Source: Bacillus velezensis
GTDB lineage: Bacteria; Bacillota; Bacilli; Bacillales; Bacillaceae
Length of the DNA: 64,000 bases
Assembly: GCF_001461825.1 (NCBI RefSeq)
Contig: NZ_LLZC01000022.1
Coordinates: forward strand, 62,001 to 126,000
Direction: 5' to 3'
The notes beneath the pieces were generated by a model. The model did not search any database, had not been told where the DNA came from, and worked only from the letters and a program-made list of their open reading frames with translations. The position numbers were made by a program, and so were the translations under genes. Shown one piece after another: positions 1 to 8,341 of the stretch (position 1 is the first letter of the stretch; each line of letters opens with the position of its first letter).

Positions 1-377
1 CCGATGTCGATCGGGCGGGCCACGCCGTTAATGACGGTATCAGCGGCATTCAGTATATTCTCTCTCGGAATGCCCAGCGCTCTGGCGAAGTCATTTGTCG
101 TGCCGACCGGAATGATGCCGAGTGTCGGTCGTGTGTCTAACGGCGCGAGGCCGTTGACGACTTCATTAATCGTTCCGTCTCCGCCGGCAGCGATAATCAG
201 GTCAAACTCCCGCAAAGCGGCTTCTTTTGCGGCGTGGGTGGCATCCCCCGCGCATGTGGTGGCATGGGTGGAGGTTTCATAACCGGCTTGTTCAAATTTT
301 TGCAGGACCTGGGCAAGATTTTTCTTAAAAAGCTCCCGTCCTGAAGTCGGATTGTATATTATGCGTGCACGTTTCAT
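1..377 (-). CDS. dagK: diacylglycerol kinase (N-terminal part; gene runs off the window)
   Basis: This is the 5' part of a lipid kinase gene; the 3' end lies beyond position 1. About 125 residues are visible, starting MKRARIIYNPTSG, which is the usual N-terminus of the DAGK catalytic (LCB5/DagK) fold. The nucleotide-binding motif GGDGT follows at about residue 66, then a typical PVGTTNDFARAL segment. In B. subtilis the orthologue (YerQ/DgkB) phosphorylates diacylglycerol released by lipoteichoic acid synthesis so that it returns to phospholipid. The gene lies just downstream of swrC on the same strand but is separated from it by a terminator and has its own promoter. The start is supported by the purine-rich AGGATGATGAG upstream. 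Confidence 0.9.
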   Translation of the reverse strand, partial: MKRARIIYNPTSGRELFKKNLAQVLQKFEQAGYETSTHATTCAGDATHAAKEAALREFDLIIAAGGDGTINEVVNGLAPLDTRPTLGIIPVGTTNDFARALGIPRENILNAADTVINGVARPIDI

Positions 378-433
378 TATCTCATCATCCTACTTAAGAG
401 TATCCGATCCATTATTAACACTAACAACCTTTA

Positions 434-461
434 ATTATACTATGACTTGAGAAAATCGCAA
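434..461 (-). promoter_or_regulatory. sigma-A promoter of dagK
   Basis: On the minus strand a -35 TTGCGA (456-461) is followed after 16 bases by a perfect -10 TATAAT (434-439), about 55 bases upstream of the dagK start. This is the only good promoter between the swrC terminator and dagK. Confidence 0.6.
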
Positions 462-486
462 CAATATGTACAGGAATTCCCAGAAG

Positions 487-523
487 AAAAAAGGCCCCGG
501 CTCCGTTTAAGGAGCCAAGGCCC
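487..523 (-). terminator. intrinsic terminator after swrC
   Basis: On the minus strand a GC-rich stem (GGCTCC pairing with GGAGCC, extended by GGCC/GGCC) is followed by a run of Ts. It begins just past the swrC stop codon and should separate swrC from dagK. Confidence 0.85.
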
Positions 524-529
524 GCTGTC

Positions 530-3500
530 TTACTCTTCTTCCGTTCCAGGTTTTTTCTTACGGAATTTCGCCAATACTTCATATACGATCGGCACAATCA
601 GAAGGGTAAGCAGAGTCGAACTGATTAAACCGCCGATAACGGTGACACCGAGTCCTTTAGAAATGACCTGGCTTCCGCCTTCGAAGCCCAGTGCCAATGG
701 AAGCAGGGCGCCGATTGTCGCGATCGCCGTCATCAGAATCGGACGTAATCTCGTAGAGCCGGCTTCCAGGAGCGCTTCTCTCGTCGATAAGCCTTCCGCT
801 TCTTTATGGATGACGCGGTCAATTAAGACAATCGCGTTTGTGACGACGATTCCGATCAGCATCAGCATACCGATCATGGCATTCAGACTGATCGTCTCTC
901 CGGATACATACAGGCCGGCTAATGCGCCGATGACTGTAAACGGAAGCGAGAACAGAATCGCAAACGGCGCTAATGCTCCGCCGAACGTGATCACAAGAAC
1001 GAGGTATACGATGGCGATTGCGGCAAGCATCGCTAAGCCGAGTTTCGTAAAGGAATCAGCAATATCCGCTGATACACCGCCGGTATCAATCGATACATTG
1101 TCCGGCTTATCCAGTTTGTCAACTTTCTTTTGAACGGCTGATGACACCTTCGTGACGTTGTCAGAAGTGACGGTTGCCGTTACGTCAGCGTACACTTTGC
1201 CGTCGCGTTTGGAAATGGTATCGGATGTCGTGCCATTTTTCACTTTCGCCACATCGCCGATTTTTACTTCTTGGCCTGCAGGCGATGTGATGGTTTTATC
1301 CTCTAATTCTTTTACACTCTTATACTGGTCTTTTTCTGTTTTGATGTTGACGTCAAGCTCTTTGCCGTCCTTTTTCACCGTTGTCAAAGGAGACTGTGAC
1401 GTTTGGGACATCAGGGCTTGGGAGATTTGCGAAGCCGTCAGGCCCTGCTTGCTGAGTTTCTCCTGGTCAGCGGTGAACGTGTACTCATCATATGTGCTGG
1501 AAAGGCCTGAGTTGACGTCTTTCAGATCTTTCTGCTTTTTCATGATGCTTTCGATGTCTTTGACCGTGCCTTTAATATCAGACTCTGAATCTCCGTACAC
1601 ATAGTACGTTAATTCGTTGTTGTTGCCTGACGAACTGAAATTTTGTGATTTCCATTCGCCGCGGCTGGATGTTTTTTTGATTTCTTTTAAGACATTGTCT
1701 TTTTCTTTGTCAAAATCAGGCGTGTCATCCTCGTATTTCACGTAGAACAATGCGCCGTTTGAGCTTCCGCCGAGCGGACTTTGCGAGCCTAATGAATACT
1801 GAACGGTATCGACATGTTTGCGTTTAAGCAGCATGTCTTCCGCTTTTTGCGCAGCTTTTTCAGCTTCGCTTTTCGTTTCGCCCGGTTCAGGCGTGTATGT
1901 GAGCTGCATCGTTTTGTCCGCTTGCGCAGGCAGGTAGCTCGCGCCGATCAGAGGTACGAGGAACAAACTGCCGACAAGCATCAGAACCGCGATGATAGAT
2001 GTAATCCATTTATGTCTTAATGACCAATTCAGCACTTTTTTATAGAAATTGGCCAATCTGCCCGGCTTATGCTCTTTCGCTTTAACAGGCGCGCCTGTGA
2101 GCGATTTTTTGAATAAGCTGTGCGCAAGCATCGGCACCAGTGTGATCGAAATCAACAGTGATGCGGCAAGCGCGAAGACGATTGTTAATGCAAACGGCAT
2201 AAACAGTTCGCCGATCTGTCCGCCGACCATGGCAAGCGGCAGGAATACGGCAATGGTTACGATCGTTGATGACATGATCGGTTTAAACATTTCTTTCGTC
2301 GCTTCACGCACCAATTGCTTCCCGCGTAAAGGTTCATCTTTCAGCCTCATGCGGCGGTAAATGTTTTCGATCACGACAATCGAGTCGTCGACTACCCGTC
2401 CGATGGCGACCGTCATCGCACCGAGCGTCATTATGTTTAATGTGACATCAAGCTGATTCAGCACGAGAAGCGCAATCAGCAGTGACAGCGGGATGGAAAT
2501 GATAGAAATCATCGTTGATTTAATATCTCTTAAGAATAAGAGAATGATCACGACCGCAAAAATCGCGCCGAAAATCGCTTTGCTTAACATCGTATCCACC
2601 GACTCTGTAATCGGCTCTGCCATATCAAGAGTCGAGCTGTACTTGAACCCTTTGTGGTCTTTTTTGTATTGATTCAGTTCATCTTTAATCGCATCGGCCA
2701 CTTCTACCGTGTTGGCGTCATTGGCTTTTACGATATTAATTCCGATGCTGTCCTTTCCGTTCGTGCGGGAAATGGATTCAGCTTTTTTCACATCTTTAAT
2801 GTCGGCAATGTCAGAAAGCTTGACTGTCGGCACCCCTGCTGCCGCGCTTTGCTGTGCCTGCTGCATAGCCTGAGCGTCCGCCGCAGATGCCGCACCGGCT
2901 CCGCCCGCTTGACCTTGAGCGGCAGAAGAAGATGTGACCGGAATTCTCATATCTTTCAGATCTTTAATTGACGTAATATTTCCGTTAACGACAACTGATT
3001 TTTCTTTGTTGCCGAATGTGTACAATCCAAGCGGCGTATTGACGTCAGAGCCTTGGATCACTTTCTTGACGGTATCTTCATCAAGTCCGTACTCTTTCAT
3101 TTTTTTGTCTTTGAAAGAGAACTCCACCTGCTCTTCCTGCTGTCCGGAAACTTGCACGGACGCAACGCCCTGAATGCCTTCAAGCTTAGGAACGAGAGTG
3201 TTTTCCACATTTTTGGTCAGGTCTTCAAGCGAGCTTTTGCCGCTTGTCACACTGAGCGTCAAAATCGGGAAAGAGTTGAGGCTGTAACGGGAAATGTCAG
3301 GTTTTTTCGCGTCGTCAGGAAGGCTGACACTGTCCAGCGCTTCAGCGACTTCGGTTTTCGCCTTGTCCATATCCTTGCTGTAATCATATTCAATCATAAC
3401 CGATGAGACGTTTTCAGAAGATGTGGACGTTACGACGCTCACTCCTTCTAAATTCTGGACCGCCTGCTCGATCGGTTTTGTCACGTCATCCGCAACTTGA

Positions 3501-3673
3501 CTCGGAGCAGCTCCGGGATAAGTCGTATTTACTGAAAGGTAAGGCATGTTGACGTCCGGTATGGATTCCTGCTTCATATTCATACCGGCATACAGCCCTG
3601 CTACAGTAACGATAATCGTCATCAGCCAAACTGCGAATTTGTTCTTCAGTACAAAGTTAATAATGTGGTTCAT
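530..3673 (-). CDS. swrC: RND-family multidrug/surfactin efflux pump SwrC
   Basis: A 1047-residue proton-driven RND transporter (HAE1/AcrB type), the YerP/SwrC orthologue needed for surfactin resistance and swarming in B. subtilis. It shows the N-terminal membrane segment (KFAVWLMTIIVTVAGLYAG), a first extracellular pair of porter subdomains, then the RND motif region around residues 340-480 with VGGQIGELFMPFAL, a second large extracellular loop, and a C-terminal membrane bundle with FGGALAPFAILFSLPF. I chose the second of two adjacent ATGs because GGAGG is then spaced normally and it matches the recalled B. subtilis start. An Ala/Gln/Gly-rich low-complexity stretch lies at about residues 250-280 in the first porter loop. 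The divergent yerO probably represses it. Confidence 0.95.
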   Translation of the reverse strand: MNHIINFVLKNKFAVWLMTIIVTVAGLYAGMNMKQESIPDVNMPYLSVNTTYPGAAPSQVADDVTKPIEQAVQNLEGVSVVTSTSSENVSSVMIEYDYSKDMDKAKTEVAEALDSVSLPDDAKKPDISRYSLNSFPILTLSVTSGKSSLEDLTKNVENTLVPKLEGIQGVASVQVSGQQEEQVEFSFKDKKMKEYGLDEDTVKKVIQGSDVNTPLGLYTFGNKEKSVVVNGNITSIKDLKDMRIPVTSSSAAQGQAGGAGAASAADAQAMQQAQQSAAAGVPTVKLSDIADIKDVKKAESISRTNGKDSIGINIVKANDANTVEVADAIKDELNQYKKDHKGFKYSSTLDMAEPITESVDTMLSKAIFGAIFAVVIILLFLRDIKSTMISIISIPLSLLIALLVLNQLDVTLNIMTLGAMTVAIGRVVDDSIVVIENIYRRMRLKDEPLRGKQLVREATKEMFKPIMSSTIVTIAVFLPLAMVGGQIGELFMPFALTIVFALAASLLISITLVPMLAHSLFKKSLTGAPVKAKEHKPGRLANFYKKVLNWSLRHKWITSIIAVLMLVGSLFLVPLIGASYLPAQADKTMQLTYTPEPGETKSEAEKAAQKAEDMLLKRKHVDTVQYSLGSQSPLGGSSNGALFYVKYEDDTPDFDKEKDNVLKEIKKTSSRGEWKSQNFSSSGNNNELTYYVYGDSESDIKGTVKDIESIMKKQKDLKDVNSGLSSTYDEYTFTADQEKLSKQGLTASQISQALMSQTSQSPLTTVKKDGKELDVNIKTEKDQYKSVKELEDKTITSPAGQEVKIGDVAKVKNGTTSDTISKRDGKVYADVTATVTSDNVTKVSSAVQKKVDKLDKPDNVSIDTGGVSADIADSFTKLGLAMLAAIAIVYLVLVITFGGALAPFAILFSLPFTVIGALAGLYVSGETISLNAMIGMLMLIGIVVTNAIVLIDRVIHKEAEGLSTREALLEAGSTRLRPILMTAIATIGALLPLALGFEGGSQVISKGLGVTVIGGLISSTLLTLLIVPIVYEVLAKFRKKKPGTEEE

Positions 3674-3695
3674 CATGTCCTCCGTTAATTTTTAT

Positions 3696-3709
3696 TGACT
3701 GACTGGTCA
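3696..3709. promoter_or_regulatory. candidate YerO operator
   Basis: TGACTGACTGGTCA is a partly palindromic site of the kind bound by TetR-family dimers (outer TGAC/GTCA arms). It sits right at the predicted transcription start of swrC, next to its -10 box, between divergent swrC and yerO. Binding by YerO is inferred. Confidence 0.5.
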
Positions 3710-3710
3710 T

Positions 3711-3739
3711 TCTATATAATACTAAACGGTATAACTCAA
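3711..3739 (-). promoter_or_regulatory. sigma-A promoter of swrC
   Basis: On the minus strand -35 TTGAGT (3734-3739) and -10 TATAGA (3711-3716) are 17 bases apart, 38 bases upstream of the swrC start codon. Confidence 0.6.
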
Positions 3740-3801
3740 CATCGTCAACTAATAAGGCAGTAAATTTTTCTAAATTTTTCAGGATTAAGGGGAAGCACGT
3801 C

Positions 3802-4650
3802 ATGAACGAAAAAAAAGAGAAAATCATAAAAACAGGCATCCATTTATTTGCCAAAAAAGGGTTTTCTTCAACAACCATTCAGGAAATCGCCGGTGAATGC
3901 GGAATTTCAAAAGGAGCCTTCTATCTCCATTTCAAATCAAAAGAAGACCTTTTGCTGTCAGCATGTGAGTATTACATCGGCATGTCCATGGAAGAAATAA
4001 AGAAAATCAAAACAGAACATCAGCATAAACCGCCTAAGGACGTATTTCGAAAACAAATCGCTTATCAATTCCAGGAATTTATGGAGCACAAGGACTTTAT
4101 CATTCTCTTGCTGAGCGAAAAGGTCATTCCTGAAAATCAAAAGGTCAAGCAGTATTTTCATGAGGCCAATATTCAATTTAACATGCTGTATCGGGATGCG
4201 TTGCTCTCCGTTTACGGAGATGCCGTCACACCGTTTATAGCGGATGCGTCCGTTATGGCGCAAGGAATTGTGAGCTCCTATATTCATTTCTTGATTTTTA
4301 ATGAACATACGGCATTCCGGACGGAAAACGTGGCGGCCTTTCTGATTGCCAGAATCGATGATCTGATTACGGGACTGATAAAAGACAACCCCGATCCGCT
4401 GCTGCCTGAGGATATCTTCACTCAGCCCGCGGCGGACAGAGAAAGACTGCTTGCGGATATTCAAAAGATAAAAGCACAGCAGGGGCTGCCTGAGGACGTC
4501 CTCGTATCGCTTGAAGTCATTGAAGAGGAATGCGCAAAGGAAGAGCCGCGAAAACCGATTATTAAAGGAATGCTGTCCAACTTGGCAGGCAGCGGAAATG
4601 AGCAGATTGAAACGCTGCGGGCTTCCATTGAAACCTATTTCAGCTTATAA
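3802..4650 (+). CDS. yerO: TetR-family transcriptional regulator YerO
   Basis: A 282-residue regulator with an N-terminal TetR DNA-binding domain: residues 5-50 contain the classical helix-turn-helix (GFSSTTIQEIAGECGISKGAFYLHF, residues about 19-43). The C-terminal ligand/dimer part is longer than the usual 190-220 residue TetR protein, with an acidic tail of unknown role. It is divergent from swrC with a 128-base shared intergenic region, the normal arrangement for a repressor of an efflux pump. The start has a GGGGAAG ribosome site 8-9 bases upstream. Repression of swrC by YerO is my recollection for B. subtilis and is not shown here. Confidence 0.9.
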   Translation: MNEKKEKIIKTGIHLFAKKGFSSTTIQEIAGECGISKGAFYLHFKSKEDLLLSACEYYIGMSMEEIKKIKTEHQHKPPKDVFRKQIAYQFQEFMEHKDFIILLLSEKVIPENQKVKQYFHEANIQFNMLYRDALLSVYGDAVTPFIADASVMAQGIVSSYIHFLIFNEHTAFRTENVAAFLIARIDDLITGLIKDNPDPLLPEDIFTQPAADRERLLADIQKIKAQQGLPEDVLVSLEVIEEECAKEEPRKPIIKGMLSNLAGSGNEQIETLRASIETYFSL

Positions 4651-4679
4651 AAAAAAGAGACCGGCGCTTACCGGTCTCC
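4648..4679 (-). terminator. terminator of the gatCAB operon
   Basis: Perfect 8-bp stem GAGACCGG/CCGGTCTC with a 6-base loop; on the minus strand it is followed by a run of Ts (4648-4656), downstream of gatB. Confidence 0.85.
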
Positions 4680-4684
4680 GTGTC

Positions 4685-4715
4685 AGCAGCGCCCTTAGAG
4701 GCGGCTGCTTTTTTT
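4685..4715 (+). terminator. terminator of yerO
   Basis: Stem AGCAGC/GCTGCT followed on the plus strand by seven Ts that run over the gatB stop codon. The two convergent terminators cross: each lies beyond the other gene's hairpin. Confidence 0.75.
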
Positions 4716-6144
4716 ATCGTTTTTTGATTTCTTCAAGTAAGATCTTGTTGACCATCGGCGGGTTGGCCTGTCCTTTTGAGGCTTTCATAATCTGCCCGAC
4801 AAGGAAGCCGATCGCGCGGTCTTTTCCGTTTTTGAAGTCTTCAATTGACTGCGGGTTGCTGTCAAGCGCATCTGTTACCAGCTTCAGAAGCACGCTTTCG
4901 TCAGAAATCTGCACGAGGCCTTTTTCTTTGACGATTTTTTCTGCGTCGCCGCCTTTTTCAATTAATTCTTTAAAGACTTTCTTCGCGATTTTGGACGAGA
5001 TGGTTCCTTTTTCAATCAGCTTAATCATGCCGGCAAGGCCTTCAGGAGTCAGGGCGACATCCTCAAGCTCTTTTTGTTCGGCGTTCAGGTAAGCTGAGAC
5101 TTCACCCATCAGCCAGTTTGATGCCTGCTTGGCTTCTGCGCCTTTATTGACCGTTTCTTCGAAGAAATCAGCCATTTCTTTCGTCAGCGTCAGAACCATT
5201 GCGTCATAAGCAGGCAGGCCGAGCTCTTCGATATAACGCTTGCGGCGCTCGTCCGGAAGCTCAGGAATGGTTGCTCTTACGCGTTCTTTCCATTCGTCAT
5301 CAATGTAGAGCTCGACAAGGTCAGGCTCAGGGAAATAACGATAGTCGTCCGAACCTTCTTTGACACGCATCAAAATGGTTTTTTTCGTCGCTTCATCGTA
5401 GCGGCGCGTCTCCTGCTGAATGACTCCGCCTGACAGAAGCACCTGCTCTTGGCGTTTTTCTTCATGCTCAAGTCCTTTTTGCACGAATGCGAAGGAGTTC
5501 AGGTTTTTCAGCTCCGTTTTTGTGCCGAATTTCTCCTGGCCGATCGGACGAAGGGAAATGTTGGCGTCACAACGCAGTGAACCTTCTTCCATTTTACAGT
5601 CGGAAACGCCTGTGTATTGGATAATTGATTTCAGCTTTTCGAGATATGCGTAAGCTTCCTCCGGTGTGCGGATATCCGGCTCAGATACAATCTCGACAAG
5701 CGGCGTGCCTTGGCGGTTGAAGTCAACGAGGGAATAGCCGTCGCCCGTATGCGTCAGTTTTCCCGCATCTTCTTCAAGGTGAAGACGGGTAATGCCGATT
5801 TTTTTCGTTTTTCCGCCGACTTCGATTTCGATCCAGCCGTTTTCGCCGATCGGCTTGTCAAATTGAGAAATTTGATATGCCTTCGGGTTGTCCGGATAGA
5901 AATAGTTTTTCCGGTCAAACTTCGTATCCGTTGCGATTTCACAGTTCAAAGCCATTGCGGCTTTCATCGCGAATTCAACCGCTTCTTTGTTCAAAACGGG
6001 CAGCACGCCGGGATAGCCGAGGTCGATGACGCTCGTTTGGGTATTCGCTTCCGCGCCGAATGGCGTCGGTGAGCTTGAGAAAATTTTAGATTTTGTTTTT
6101 AATTCCACATGGACTTCAAGTCCGATTACCGTTTCAAAGTTCAC
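4714..6144 (-). CDS. gatB: Asp-tRNA(Asn)/Glu-tRNA(Gln) amidotransferase subunit B
   Basis: A 476-residue GatB, the kinase/tRNA-binding subunit that activates the carboxyl of misacylated Glu-tRNA(Gln) (and Asp-tRNA(Asn)) for amidation by GatA. The N-terminal catalytic 'cradle' begins [20 protein letters not shown] and contains [10 protein letters not shown] and the zinc/ATP-binding region [13 protein letters not shown] (about residue 190). The C-terminal YqeY-like helical tail (about residues 330-476) ends [16 protein letters not shown]-like. It is the last gene of gatC-gatA-gatB, 13 bases after gatA. Full length for the family. The organism therefore probably relies on indirect Gln-tRNA formation. 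Confidence 0.96.
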   Translation of the reverse strand: MNFETVIGLEVHVELKTKSKIFSSSPTPFGAEANTQTSVIDLGYPGVLPVLNKEAVEFAMKAAMALNCEIATDTKFDRKNYFYPDNPKAYQISQFDKPIGENGWIEIEVGGKTKKIGITRLHLEEDAGKLTHTGDGYSLVDFNRQGTPLVEIVSEPDIRTPEEAYAYLEKLKSIIQYTGVSDCKMEEGSLRCDANISLRPIGQEKFGTKTELKNLNSFAFVQKGLEHEEKRQEQVLLSGGVIQQETRRYDEATKKTILMRVKEGSDDYRYFPEPDLVELYIDDEWKERVRATIPELPDERRKRYIEELGLPAYDAMVLTLTKEMADFFEETVNKGAEAKQASNWLMGEVSAYLNAEQKELEDVALTPEGLAGMIKLIEKGTISSKIAKKVFKELIEKGGDAEKIVKEKGLVQISDESVLLKLVTDALDSNPQSIEDFKNGKDRAIGFLVGQIMKASKGQANPPMVNKILLEEIKKR

Positions 6145-6157
6145 TTCATTTCACCCC

Positions 6158-7615
6158 TTACAGTTCAGGTTTCGCTTTATGATGATCTGTTGCCTGCTCA
6201 AAAGCATGAGCGACGCGGTATACAGTGCCTTCATCGAAGTGTTTTCCGATGATTTGCAATCCGAGCGGCAGCCCGTCCGCAAATCCGCACGGCACGCTGA
6301 TTCCCGGCACACCCGCGAGGTTGACAGGGATCGTTAAAATATCATTGGCGTACATTGTGAGCGGATCGCTGGTTTTTTCGCCGATTTTGAATGCCGGTGT
6401 CGGCGTTGTCGGTCCGACGATGACATCGTATTTCTCAAATACGTCTTCAAAATCTTTCTTAATAAGCGTGCGCACTTTTTGCGCTTTTTTGTAATACGCG
6501 TCATAGTAGCCGGAGCTGAGCGCGAAGGTGCCGAGCATGATGCGGCGCTTCACTTCATTGCCGAAGCCTTCTGAGCGTGTCTGTTTATAAAGGTCGATCA
6601 GGTTGTCCGCATTGTCTGAGCGGTAGCCGTAGCGGATGCCGTCAAAGCGCGCAAGGTTTGCAGACGCTTCGGAAGAAGACAGCAGATAATACGTCGCAAG
6701 CGCGTATTTGCTGTGCGGCAGAGATACTTCTTCCCATGTCGCTCCGAGGTCTTCAAGCACTTTTAAAGCGGCTAAAACCGATTCTTTCGCTTCTTTGCCG
6801 ACGCCTTCTCCGAGATATTCTTTCGGTACGGCGATTTTTAAGCCTTTAATATCGCCAGTTAATGAAGAAAGAAAATCCGGCACTTCGACATTGGCGCTCG
6901 TAGAGTCCATTTTGTCCGGGCCTGAAATCGCCTGAAGCAGGAATGCGTTATCTTCTACGGTTCTTGTGATCGGCCCGATCTGGTCCAGTGAAGACGCAAA
7001 AGCGACCAAACCGTAACGCGACACGCGTCCGTATGTGGGCTTTAATCCGACGACGCCGCAGAAAGAAGCCGGCTGGCGGATGGAGCCGCCCGTATCAGAT
7101 CCGAGTGAAAACGGCACTTCGCCCGCGGCAACCGCAGCTGCGGAACCGCCGCTTGATCCGCCGGGAACCGTATCGAGATTCCAAGGGTTTTTCGTCGCTT
7201 TGTACGCGGAGTTTTCAGTAGAAGAACCCATCGCGAACTCGTCCATATTCAGCTTTCCGATCGTGACGGCTTCAGCGGCTTGAAGGCGCTCCACGACCGT
7301 CGCATCGTAAATCGGATCGAAGTTTTCGAGGATTTTGCTTGAGCATGTTGTGCGAAGCCCTTTGGTCACGATGTTGTCTTTGACGCCGATCGGCATTCCG
7401 AAGAGAAGACCGTGTTCAGACCGTCCGTCAACCGCTTCGTCAAGTTCTTTCGCGTAAGCGCGGGCTCTTTCTTCATCAAGCTGTAAAAACGCCTGCACCT
7501 TATCATCCACGGATGCGATCCGTTTGTAAGATTCATCAACAAGATCGGAAATCTTGATTTCTTTTTTATGTATCATTTGTTTCAGTTCTGTGATTTTGTG
7601 ATCAAATAATGACAT
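6158..7615 (-). CDS. gatA: Asp-tRNA(Asn)/Glu-tRNA(Gln) amidotransferase subunit A
   Basis: A 485-residue amidase-signature enzyme that releases ammonia from glutamine for the GatCAB reaction. The signature region is clear: a catalytic Lys in [10 protein letters not shown] (about residue 79), the serine-rich [15 protein letters not shown] stretch (about residues 150-165) with the cis-Ser, and the nucleophile Ser in [12 protein letters not shown] (about residue 178). It begins 14 bases after gatC and is followed closely by gatB, so the three are co-transcribed. Confidence 0.96.
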   Translation of the reverse strand: MSLFDHKITELKQMIHKKEIKISDLVDESYKRIASVDDKVQAFLQLDEERARAYAKELDEAVDGRSEHGLLFGMPIGVKDNIVTKGLRTTCSSKILENFDPIYDATVVERLQAAEAVTIGKLNMDEFAMGSSTENSAYKATKNPWNLDTVPGGSSGGSAAAVAAGEVPFSLGSDTGGSIRQPASFCGVVGLKPTYGRVSRYGLVAFASSLDQIGPITRTVEDNAFLLQAISGPDKMDSTSANVEVPDFLSSLTGDIKGLKIAVPKEYLGEGVGKEAKESVLAALKVLEDLGATWEEVSLPHSKYALATYYLLSSSEASANLARFDGIRYGYRSDNADNLIDLYKQTRSEGFGNEVKRRIMLGTFALSSGYYDAYYKKAQKVRTLIKKDFEDVFEKYDVIVGPTTPTPAFKIGEKTSDPLTMYANDILTIPVNLAGVPGISVPCGFADGLPLGLQIIGKHFDEGTVYRVAHAFEQATDHHKAKPEL

Positions 7616-7629
7616 ACTGTCTCCCTCCT

Positions 7630-7920
7630 TTAATCCAGAATAGATGGCACACGGACATAGCCGTCTTTATGATCGGGAGCATTTTTCATGACATCCTCGA
7701 CCGGAAGGCCTTTACCCGCTTCATCTTCTCTCATTACGTTTTTCATTTTCAGCACGTGTGTTGTCGGTTCCACGTTATCCGTGTCCACTTCATTAAGCTC
7801 CTCGGCAAACGAGATGATGCTGTCAAGCTGTTCTGTGAACATTTCAGCTTCTTCATCCGTAATGGCGAGTCTCGCCAAATGAGCGACATGCTTTACTTCT
7901 TCTATAGAAATTCGTGACAT
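7630..7920 (-). CDS. gatC: Asp-tRNA(Asn)/Glu-tRNA(Gln) amidotransferase subunit C
   Basis: A 96-residue GatC, the small belt-like subunit that wraps GatA and GatB and stabilises the complex. It begins [26 protein letters not shown] and ends with the conserved segment [18 protein letters not shown]. An upstream in-frame GTG exists, but GGAGGTG lies just before the ATG at 7920, so that ATG is the start. First gene of the operon. Confidence 0.95.
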   Translation of the reverse strand: MSRISIEEVKHVAHLARLAITDEEAEMFTEQLDSIISFAEELNEVDTDNVEPTTHVLKMKNVMREDEAGKGLPVEDVMKNAPDHKDGYVRVPSILD

Positions 7921-7964
7921 AAGATCCACCTCCGCATAATTCTCCGTTTCGTCATATAATACTG

Positions 7965-7994
7965 ATCATATCAAAAATGAGCCCTCTAAAGCAA
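7965..7994 (-). promoter_or_regulatory. candidate promoter of gatCAB
   Basis: Minus-strand -35 TTGCTT (7989-7994) and -10 TATGAT (7965-7970) with an 18-base spacer, about 45 bases upstream of gatC. Confidence 0.4.
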
Positions 7995-7999
7995 CAAAA

Positions 8000-8341
8000 C
8001 GCCGCCTTCTGAGGCATGATGAAACCCTCTCTATTTTATCCTAAATCGGGGAGAAAGAGAAACGAATTATATGTCAGAAAATTTTTACTTTTATAATTTA
8101 TTGGTAGCGTTTTCATCTCTAAGCTGTTCTATGTTGGCGGGGATTTTTTCCTTGAGCGGGCCAGGTTTCGAGAGTTGATTGATCGGGGATACTTTGTTAG
8201 GTTTAGTAACCATAGCCAGCACTAAATCATGCGATCCGCATGGAATGATGACTAAAGGCTGGATCGCCGGCGCATATTCCGGCACTACTAATCTACAGAG
8301 GTGATGCAACATTTACATGAAAGAAGAGAGGGTCCAAAAAC
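8000..8341. other. opuE upstream region, with an unassigned 73-codon minus-strand frame
   Basis: These 340 bases precede opuE. The minus strand is open from 8312 to 8091 (73 codons, with CGSHDLVLAMVTKPNKVS in it), but it has no ribosome site at its ATG and I recognise no family. The plus strand also has a short frame from 8071 (35 codons, hydrophobic) with a stop at 8176, beyond which the same frame is open to 8301. In B. subtilis opuE has sigma-A and sigma-B promoters here. A weak sigma-B-like pair, GGTTTC (8164-8169) and GGGGAT (8185-8190), is the only candidate I see. No gene is called. Confidence 0.35.

Noticed and set aside
447-1133. 228-codon plus-strand frame opposite swrC
   Set aside because: It runs antisense to a fully conserved RND pump, has low-complexity composition and no ribosome site.
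8164-8190. Sigma-B promoter of opuE
   Set aside because: The -35 is GGTTTC and the -10 GGGGAT, both off consensus; not firm enough to list as a separate promoter.
8091-8312. 73-codon minus-strand frame as a real gene
   Set aside because: No ribosome site before its ATG and no recognised family; kept only as a note on the region.
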